Below, piece after piece: positions 13,934-18,825 of a stretch of 18,825 nt of DNA. The notes beneath the pieces are model-generated. The model was given only the letters and a program-made list of their open reading frames with translations, made no database searches and had not been told where the DNA came from. The position numbers and the translations under genes were made by a program. The stretch spans positions 1-18,825 of the forward strand of contig PXSV01000081.1 of assembly GCA_003022685.1 (NCBI GenBank). The letters run 5' to 3'. Every line of letters begins with the position of its first letter. Position 1 is the stretch's first letter. Source of the stretch: Halobacteriales archaeon SW_9_67_24 (GTDB lineage: Archaea; Halobacteriota; Halobacteria; Halobacteriales; Halococcaceae).

Positions 13934-14818
13934 TTATTCACCACCCTCGCCGGACTCGCCGCCGGTGTCTTCCGGACGGGGCAGCGACGTGAACTGCCGG
14001 CGGACGATACTGAACGGGCTGTACACCGATTGGTGGCACGGACAGTACACCGAGTTCGCCGCGCCGAAGCTCGCGGTCGCCTTGAAGCCGGGCACACAGC
14101 AGAAGTGGGTGCACTTGTTCAGCCACGCGATGAACCCCTGTGACGTGCTCGCTTGCAGCCACTCCCGCACCGCGGGATCGTCCGCGTTCTGGGCGAGATC
14201 CTCGATCCGCGTGCTCCGCAACACCTGCACCGGGACCGTCTCCTGTGGCGAGAGGTCCTGCGAGCGCCACGTCGCCGACGCGGGCTTGCCGATCCCGGCC
14301 GTCCCGACGTCGTTGCCCCACGTTTCCCAGTCGTCGAACATGTCGACGGTGAGCTTGTCGCCGGGACTGAGGTCGCTCTGCCACTCGTAGCTCGGCTGGG
14401 GGGCCGACCGGAAGAAGTTGCCCTGGTCGGCGTCGGGCCGGATGCCGGGGTACGTCTGGACGCCACAGTACTGGTACCACTCGCTGGAGTAGGTGGTGCC
14501 CCCGAGCTGCATCTCGGCGACCTTGATCTCCTCGTTGTCGACCGTCCGCGTCTCGACTTCGGGCCAGACGCCCTTCAGCTCCCCACCGTCGGTGATCTCG
14601 ACGGGGATCTGGGGCATCGCCCGTGGGGCCGGCCCGTCGGTGTTCTCGATGCCGTAGTACTGGATCGTCCCGCCACCCGCCCCCGACGAGGTGGTGGTGA
14701 GGTCGGCCCCGACCGCGGTCGTGATGCCCGTCGCACCGAGCGCCGACGCACCGACGACGCCCTTCACGAACCGTCTCCGTCCCGATTCGGCTGGATACCT
14801 GTCTTCGTTTTCCGGCAT
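13934..14818 (-). CDS. Rieske iron-sulfur protein of the cytochrome bc complex
   Basis: A 294-residue Rieske protein. The twin-arginine motif SGRRRFVKG (12-20) and the adjoining hydrophobic segment (about 20-38) form the Tat signal, which in this family stays as the membrane anchor. The cluster boxes are KCTHFCC (Cys236, His238, Cys241) and CPCHQS (Cys259, Cys261, His262): Cys236, His238, Cys259 and His262 should bind the [2Fe-2S] cluster and Cys241-Cys261 form the disulfide. Cys240 replaces the usual Gly. A large domain of about 190 residues between anchor and cluster is longer than in bacterial Rieske proteins. The start at 14818 gives a proper signal; the upstream extension to 14926 lies in the previous gene. 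It is 2 nt downstream of the DUF7318-like gene. Confidence 0.9.
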   Translation of the reverse strand: MPENEDRYPAESGRRRFVKGVVGASALGATGITTAVGADLTTTSSGAGGGTIQYYGIENTDGPAPRAMPQIPVEITDGGELKGVWPEVETRTVDNEEIKVAEMQLGGTTYSSEWYQYCGVQTYPGIRPDADQGNFFRSAPQPSYEWQSDLSPGDKLTVDMFDDWETWGNDVGTAGIGKPASATWRSQDLSPQETVPVQVLRSTRIEDLAQNADDPAVREWLQASTSQGFIAWLNKCTHFCCVPGFKATASFGAANSVYCPCHQSVYSPFSIVRRQFTSLPRPEDTGGESGEGGE

Positions 14819-14820
14819 GG

Positions 14821-15207
14821 TTATCGTTTGTAGTACGGATAGACCGCCCGTTTCACGGAGTCCCACGCGCCGTCGGTGGCGCTCGTCCCCGTCTGCTGTT
14901 CCTCGCGGATGTAGAGGTCCTCCCACTTCCGCCGGCGCTTTTTCACGATCATCACGTCGGGGAGGAACTCCTTGCGGTAGAGCATGAGGATAAAGGCGAG
15001 ATCGACGAACACGACCGCGAGCGCCGCGCCGAGGTACATGTTGCCGAGCTCGTCGCCGCCCCAGCCACTCACGAGGCCGAAGGCGAACAGTCCCACGAAC
15101 ACGATCTCGACGATCGTCAGGAGGACGATCGCGATCGCGGCCGCAGTGCTCTCCCGCGCCGGTTCGTACCGATGGATGTCGCCGTAGGTGCTATTGGACG
15201 AACTCAT
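14821..15207 (-). CDS. Two-helix membrane protein of the cytochrome bc cluster (DUF7318-like)
   Basis: A 128-residue protein with a short conserved head (YGDIHRYEPARES, 8-20), two membrane helices (about 21-46 and 55-77), and a strongly basic tail (VMIVKKRRRKWEDLYIREE, then VKRAVYPYYKR at the C-terminus). By the positive-inside rule the tail is cytoplasmic. It starts within the halocyanin stop (TGATG, 1-nt overlap), with a GGAGG site at 15217-15221, and ends 2 nt before the Rieske gene. The sequence matches my memory of a family confined to haloarchaea, DUF7318. The position between the two periplasmic electron carriers suggests a structural subunit or assembly factor; nothing in it binds a cofactor visibly. 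Confidence 0.8.
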   Translation of the reverse strand: MSSSNSTYGDIHRYEPARESTAAAIAIVLLTIVEIVFVGLFAFGLVSGWGGDELGNMYLGAALAVVFVDLAFILMLYRKEFLPDVMIVKKRRRKWEDLYIREEQQTGTSATDGAWDSVKRAVYPYYKR

Positions 15208-15836
15208 CAGTTGTTGCCTCCCTTCGCGTTGGGCGATTCACCGTACTTCACGGTGAAGAAGGTGTAAATCAGCGAGACCACCATCATCAGGATGGTGGCG
15301 ATCCCGACGAAGTGCGCCTGGAAGGGAACGCCCATCTCCTCGGGGTCGACCTGCTCTTCGCCACCACCGCCCCCGCTGCTCGCGCCACCCTCCTGAACGA
15401 CGACGGTGCCGACCATCCCGACGGCTTCGTGGGGTTCGCAGTAGTAGGGGAACCCACCGGTTTCCTGAAAGGTGTGTTCGAAGGTTATTCCGCTGCCTTC
15501 TTCCGTACTCCCGCTGTCGAACGCGCCGTCTTCGGCGACGACGTTGTGTGCGCCACCCTCGCCGGTCCACTCCCAGACGACGGTGTCGCCAGGTGCGATG
15601 GTGACCTCCTCGGGTGCGAAGGAGGTTCCCGATCCCGCGCCGACTTCCACCGTCTTCGTACTGCCGCCACCGTCACCCGAACTTTGGTTGCCACCGGTCA
15701 TGTTCCCGCTGCCGGTCGTGTTGCTGCCGGACTGGTTACCGCCGGAGGCGTTGTCCTCCTGTGCGGCGGCCGCCCCGCTGGCAGCCGCGCCGCCGGCCGC
15801 GGCACTCGCTCCCAGCAGGAAATCCCGCCTGTTCAT
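15207..15836 (-). CDS. Halocyanin-like blue copper protein, membrane anchored
   Basis: A 209-residue exported type-1 copper protein. The Tat signal is NRRDFLLGASAAAGG (2-16), followed by a Gly/Ser/Asn-rich linker (about 27-60). The cupredoxin domain spans about 61-148 with ligands His97 (GGAHNVV), Cys133 (PYYCEPH), His136 and Met141. A second Gly-rich linker (150-160) leads to a C-terminal helix (about 175-195, VGIATILMMVVSLIYTFF), so the copper domain is tethered on the outer face of the membrane. It would accept electrons from the Rieske/cytochrome b core in place of a cytochrome c. The start at 15836 fits the signal; the frame is open to 15896 but would not begin at the signal. A TATA-like box lies about 31 nt upstream. 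Confidence 0.9.
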   Translation of the reverse strand: MNRRDFLLGASAAAGGAAASGAAAAQEDNASGGNQSGSNTTGSGNMTGGNQSSGDGGGSTKTVEVGAGSGTSFAPEEVTIAPGDTVVWEWTGEGGAHNVVAEDGAFDSGSTEEGSGITFEHTFQETGGFPYYCEPHEAVGMVGTVVVQEGGASSGGGGGEEQVDPEEMGVPFQAHFVGIATILMMVVSLIYTFFTVKYGESPNAKGGNN

Positions 15837-15862
15837 GTGTGTTTGTGTTCGGGGCTGGCTTC

Positions 15863-15872
15863 GCATAAGTCC
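15863..15872 (-). promoter_or_regulatory. TATA-like promoter before the halocyanin gene
   Basis: The minus strand reads ggacttatgc, centred about 31 nt upstream of the halocyanin ATG in the 59-bp gap after the disrupted accessory gene. It would let the halocyanin to DUF7314-like genes be transcribed independently of that gene. Confidence 0.45.
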
Positions 15873-15895
15873 ACCGAATCCGGGGGCCACGGCCA

Positions 15896-16683
15896 CTATG
15901 CCGACCGGGAAACGTCATCGGCGTCGTTTCCGTTCGCCCCCCGTTCGGCCGTCCCGGAACCCCCACTTCCGGCACCGGAATCAGCGATCTCGCCGGCCGG
16001 CTGCTCGCCCTCCGTATCGCGGTACTTCTCGGGCAGGATCTCGGGGCGTTCGTCCGAGCCGACGCCGACCGCACGCAGCCGGTCGCGGTACTCCGCCGCC
16101 CGGAACGTATCCGAGAGTCGCGCGTTCGCCACCTGGAGGAAGAGCACTGGGCGGCGGCCACGGCCTGAAGCATCCAGTTGCCGAGCTCGCCGCCACCCTC
16201 CGGCACCGCCGCGGGATCGGGCAGCGGCTCGCCCTCCGGGGGTTCGGGCACGTCGTAGTCGTCCATCGAACAGAGCGCGACGGAGGGTTTCACGTCCCGA
16301 AGCACGGTCCCGCGGCCCTCGACGCTCCCACCCGGAGCGACGTGGGCGTACCCCTCGTCGGAGTACGCGAGCAGGCCGTCCTCGACGCGCTCGACCCGCG
16401 CGAACACCTCCCGGTTTTCGACCCGGTGCAGGAGGTCGGCCTCGACGCGTTCGAGGAGCTCCGTGCCCGTGATCCACGCTTCTTTGTCGAAGGCGGCGTC
16501 CCACTCCTCGGGGCTCATCTCGGCCATGTCCTGCGGGCCGAACGCCTCGAAGTCGTAGGTTTCCTCGACCTGTCTGCGGAGGTCTGCGGTCTCGTCGTCC
16601 GAGGCGTCCGCTCGGTCCGCCTCGTGGTCGCCCGCATCCGCGGTCCCGTCGTCGTTCGACGACGAGGATCGGGGATCGGCCAT
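15896..16683 (-). pseudogene. Acidic accessory protein of the bc cluster (DUF7319-like), frameshifted
   Basis: The first gene of the cluster, in two frames. From the ATG at 16683, 179 residues are intact: a Ser/Asp-rich tail, then LRRQVEETYDFEAFGPQDM, a Trp/Glu-rich globular part, VLRDVKPSVALCSMDDYDVPEPP and GNWMLQAVAAAQ. Near 16146 the frame breaks. The family-like sequence resumes one frame over as VLFLQVANARLSDTFRAAEYRDRLRAVGV and runs to a TAG at 15896. The span of 788 nt is not a multiple of three. Homologues I remember (DUF7319) have a membrane hairpin between these two blocks, so a deletion seems to have removed it. Read without the shift, the frame runs on to 15736 with an Arg-rich tail overlapping the halocyanin gene. 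The function of the intact family is unknown; a membrane-bound assembly role is possible. Confidence 0.75.
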
Positions 16684-16703
16684 CGCTTCACCTACGCCAC
16701 GAG

Positions 16704-16715
16704 CCGGGTTAGGCT
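16704..16715 (-). promoter_or_regulatory. Possible promoter of the bc cluster
   Basis: The minus strand reads agcctaacccgg, centred about 27 nt upstream of the ATG at 16683. It is the best TATA-like candidate on that strand in the 92-bp divergent spacer. Confidence 0.35.
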
Positions 16716-16745
16716 TTCCGACCGCCCGCGAGCGGGTTTCGGCAG

Positions 16746-16752
16746 TCTTTAG
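16746..16752 (+). promoter_or_regulatory. TATA-like promoter of the 16776 membrane protein
   Basis: The sequence tctttag is centred about 27 nt upstream of the ATG at 16776, which fits a leaderless transcript divergent from the bc cluster. Confidence 0.45.
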
Positions 16753-16775
16753 CGCCCACGACACCGACATCGTGC

Positions 16776-17264
16776 ATGTTCGGGCTGGACGACGCGACCG
16801 TGGCGACGATCGTCGCGATCGCGGTCACAGCCAGTTTCCCGTGCTTTCTGTATGGCGCGTGGATCATGATCGACGCCGGGAAGGTGACGTGGGACGTGTT
16901 GACCTATCACCTGAAGTTCATCGTGACCGGGCTTGCGCTCACCACGGTTCCACTCCTCGTGTGGATGCTGCCCCGCCTGTTCCAGCAGCTGGGTGGTGCG
17001 TCGGCGCTTCATGCCTTTTTGGGACTCCAGGCCTACGCGATGCTCGCGTTCGGCTTCACGGGGATCGTTCGGATCTTCCGTGCGAAGCGCGAGCACGACC
17101 TGTATCACGACTACGACGAGGACGTGCTCCTCGATGAGATCGGCTCCGATCGGATGGATCACTGGCGGAGCCGGCTCCGGATCGGCGTGTTCGGCTACGT
17201 GATCTTCTGGCTGCTGGCGTACGTCGTGGGGATCGCCAGGTACGCGCTCCGCTATCTCGCTTGA
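16776..17264 (+). CDS. Four-helix membrane protein beside the bc cluster (DUF7321-like)
   Basis: A 162-residue membrane protein. Helices are at about 7-30 (TVATIVAIAVTASFPCFLYGAW), 44-66 (HLKFIVTGLALTTVPLLVWMLP), 78-101 (LHAFLGLQAYAMLAFGFTGIVRI) and 135-158. A charged loop with EHDLYHDYDEDVLLDE (107-122) separates the last two. Histidines lie near helix ends (His44, His79, His108, His113), but no clear heme-binding pair can be assigned. It is divergently transcribed from the bc operon and shares its promoter region. I recall the family as DUF7321 next to haloarchaeal bc genes. Its helical pattern suggests an integral partner of the respiratory complex; the function is not known to me. Confidence 0.75.
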   Translation: MFGLDDATVATIVAIAVTASFPCFLYGAWIMIDAGKVTWDVLTYHLKFIVTGLALTTVPLLVWMLPRLFQQLGGASALHAFLGLQAYAMLAFGFTGIVRIFRAKREHDLYHDYDEDVLLDEIGSDRMDHWRSRLRIGVFGYVIFWLLAYVVGIARYALRYLA

Positions 17265-17285
17265 GTCGACGTGTCACGGAAAACC

Positions 17286-17437
17286 GCCGGTCCCGGTTCG
17301 GGACCGGCCGGCTGATGCCACGCACAGGGATGCAGCCCGGGGGTGGCTGCACCTCGACGCTTCGCCGCGCTCGATAAAAGTCCCCACCGGTCGTTCATCC
17401 GTTTCACCTCGAAACGGCACGGAACCGTTCGAAACGG
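17286..17437. repeat. Cluster of hairpins between convergent genes
   Basis: Four stem-loops lie in the 190-bp spacer between two convergent genes. They are 17286-17308 (10-bp perfect stem, loop GTT), 17331-17351 (TGCAGCC / GGCTGCA, 7-nt loop), 17399-17417 (CCGTTTC / GAAACGG, 5-nt loop) and 17425-17437 (CCGTT / AACGG, 3-nt loop). CGAAACGG occurs twice (17410-17417, 17430-17437), giving the third stem an alternative partner. An A4 run at 17376-17379 would be a T-run for the minus-strand endonuclease transcript. The cluster may serve as a bidirectional terminator. Confidence 0.6.
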
Positions 17438-17454
17438 ACGATCCTCCTCGTCGT

Positions 17455-18138
17455 TCACCATGCCTGGCCACTTGCTCGATCGACCTCGCTATCGAGCTTC
17501 GAGGACGGACAGACGTCCTCCAGAACGCAGTCGGCACAGGCGGGGTTCCGCGCGGTGCAGGTCGCCCGGCCGTGGCTGATGAACAGATGGGTGAGCGCCT
17601 GCCATTCGCTCTCGGGAACGAGTTCCATCAGGTCCGCCTCGATCCTCTCCGGCCGTTCCTCGTCGGTGAGATCGAGCCGCCGCGTGATCCGCTGGACGTG
17701 CGTGTCGACGACGATCCCTTCGACCACGTCGTGGCCGTGCTGGAGGACGACGTTCGCGGTCTTGCGGCCCACACCGGGGAGATCGGTGAGGTCGGCCATC
17801 GTGTCCGGGACCCGTCCCTCGTACTCCTCGACCACCAACTGGGCTGACTCGCGGATGTAGCTCGCCTTGTTGTTGTAGTAGGTAATCGAGTTCAGCGCCT
17901 CGGCGAGTTCGTCCTGCGGGGCGTTCGCGAACGCTTCCGGCGACGGGTACGTTTCGAACAGTTCGACGGTCGTCTCGTTCACCCGCTCGTCGGTACACTG
18001 CGCCGAGAGGATGACCGCGACGAGGAGTTCGAATCGGGTCGCGAAATCGAGCGAGATCGTCGTATCGGGGTACTCAACCGCGAGGCGGTCGATTACTTCC
18101 GCAGCCTGGTCCGCGCGTGAATCGAGCGGCGTTCCCAT
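17455..18138 (-). CDS. nth: Endonuclease III (DNA glycosylase/AP lyase)
   Basis: A 227-residue base-excision-repair enzyme that removes oxidised pyrimidines and cleaves the abasic site. The helix-hairpin-helix is LTDLPGVGRKTANVV (117-131) with the catalytic Lys126. The catalytic Asp is Asp145 in GIVVDTHVQR. The C-terminal [4Fe-4S] cluster loop has the exact C-X6-C-X2-C-X5-C spacing (Cys194, Cys201, Cys204, Cys210). LSAQCTDERVN (45-55) is the usual substrate-pocket motif. Length is normal. I place the start at 18138 (MGTPLDSRADQAAEVI); the frame is open to 18309 but those residues run into the neighbouring gene and are Arg-rich. A weak TATA-like sequence (ctcaaacc) lies about 26 nt upstream. 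Confidence 0.93.
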   Translation of the reverse strand: MGTPLDSRADQAAEVIDRLAVEYPDTTISLDFATRFELLVAVILSAQCTDERVNETTVELFETYPSPEAFANAPQDELAEALNSITYYNNKASYIRESAQLVVEEYEGRVPDTMADLTDLPGVGRKTANVVLQHGHDVVEGIVVDTHVQRITRRLDLTDEERPERIEADLMELVPESEWQALTHLFISHGRATCTARNPACADCVLEDVCPSSKLDSEVDRASGQAW

Positions 18139-18220
18139 GCGGGCGCATCCGATCGAGCGTGGTTTGAGCCGTTCGGTTCCGATGGCACGCGTCTGGCGCA
18201 CTCGCCGAACGAAAGCCCCT

Positions 18221-18825
18221 TCAGTCGCCGCGATACGCCTCGCCGCGGCGCTCGTACTCCATTTCGCGGGCGACCGTCTCGGCGGTGTCAGTACCGAATT
18301 CCCGTTCAACGAGCCAGAGCGCGAGGTCGAGCCCCGCGGTGACGCCGCCGGCGGTGAGCACGTCGCTATCGTCGATCACTCTGGCGTCGACCACGTTCGC
18401 CGCCGTCTCGCGGAGGTCGTCGATCGCCCCGTGGTGGGTGGTCGTCGGGCGGCCATCGAGAACGCCGGCAGCGGCGAGGATCATGCCGCCGGTGCAGACC
18501 GACACAACAGTCGCGCCGTCGCGGTGCCGGGCCGCGATCGCGTCGGGGAGCGCGCCGCGTTCGACCTCGGCCCGCGCGCCGTGCTCGGTCCCGTCCGTCC
18601 AGCCACCGCCAGGCACCACGACGAGGTCGGGATCGCCAACCACGAGGTCGTCGAGCGCACTGTCGGGTTCGACGGCGAGCCCGTGACTCGCCGTCACCCG
18701 GCCGGCAAGTTCGAGCGTGCAGAGTGCGACATCGAGATCGGCCCCGGCTTCGGAGCGTTTTCGAGCACCTTGTGGGGACCGATCGCGTCGAGTTCGTCGA
18801 ACCCCTCGTAGAGCACGATCGCCAC
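18221..18825 (-). pseudogene. DJ-1/PfpI family protein, frameshifted and cut by the window edge
   Basis: The glutamine-amidotransferase-like DJ-1/PfpI fold, similar to the isonitrile hydratase and ThiJ-type proteins. From the right edge the frame reads VAIVLYEGFDELDAIGPHKVLENA, the expected first strand and helix. It then goes out of frame, while the family sequence resumes as EAGADLDVALCTLELAGRVTASHGL and continues to the stop at 18221. Between GAAAAC and GAAGCC there are 5 nt where 6 are expected, so a single-base deletion near 18752-18757 explains the shift. The nucleophile Cys is in VVSVCTGGM, followed by TTTHHGAIDD with the partner His, and GGGW is the glycine loop. The true start lies beyond the window. 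Translation from an internal GTG at 18697 would lack the first strand. The substrate is unknown. Confidence 0.75.

Noticed and set aside
12325..14143. Two long plus-strand frames (312 and 351 codons) opposite the cytochrome b subunits.
   Set aside because: They are Arg/His/Glu-rich shadows of well-supported minus-strand cytochrome b and Rieske genes.
15312..16752. Plus-strand frames of 386 and 426 codons opposite the halocyanin and DUF7319-like genes.
   Set aside because: They are low-complexity shadows. The minus-strand halocyanin has clear copper ligands and a Tat signal.

Overview
The window comes from a haloarchaeon (class Halobacteria). The DNA is GC-rich and the predicted proteins are very acidic. 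Several start codons sit 26-30 nt downstream of TATA-like boxes with little or no leader. Secreted proteins carry twin-arginine signals. The gene set (split methylmalonyl-CoA mutase, KorAB, halocyanin plus cytochrome bc cluster) is typical of the group. The genus cannot be named from sequence alone. No rRNA, tRNA, CRISPR array, transposase or phage gene was seen.

Layout, left to right. (1) 1-418 has no credible gene. (2) 419-2372: an MFS transporter (+) converging on a small alpha/beta hydrolase (-). (3) 2559-4554: methylmalonyl-CoA mutase large subunit and methylmalonyl-CoA epimerase, joined by an ATGA overlap; the mutase has a frameshifting deletion near its 3' end. (4) 4570-6846, minus strand: an alpha/beta hydrolase, then a NUDIX hydrolase and a Tat lipoprotein in a likely two-gene unit. 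(5) 6847-7170: a hairpin-rich spacer. (6) 7171-7812 (-): a ferredoxin-reductase-type FAD/NAD oxidoreductase. (7) 8006-10632 (+): korA-korB. (8) 10881-16683 (-): a membrane protein of unknown function, then, in reverse order of transcription, the cytochrome bc respiratory cluster: two small membrane proteins, cytochrome b C-terminal subunit, cytochrome b N-terminal subunit, Rieske protein, a two-helix membrane protein, a membrane-anchored halocyanin, and an acidic accessory protein disrupted by a frameshift. A divergent membrane protein (16776-17264, +) completes the cluster. (9) 17455-18825 (-): endonuclease III and the 3' part of a frameshifted DJ-1/PfpI gene that runs off the right edge.

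Functionally this is central energy metabolism. KorAB oxidises 2-oxoglutarate to succinyl-CoA and reduces ferredoxin. The mutase/epimerase pair interconverts methylmalonyl-CoA and succinyl-CoA. The cytochrome b/Rieske/halocyanin set would move electrons from menaquinol towards terminal oxidases through a blue copper protein. Five small proteins of unknown function are interleaved with or adjoin the bc genes and look like dedicated subunits or assembly factors.

The points most worth a second look are: palindromic repeats, like those in the intergenic spacers, found in frame inside the cytochrome b C-terminal subunit gene between 12-bp direct repeats; two diverged copies of a 54-bp intergenic repeat; the unexplained accessory proteins of the bc complex; and three genes in 18.8 kb broken by deletions, which are either real lesions or sequence/assembly errors.
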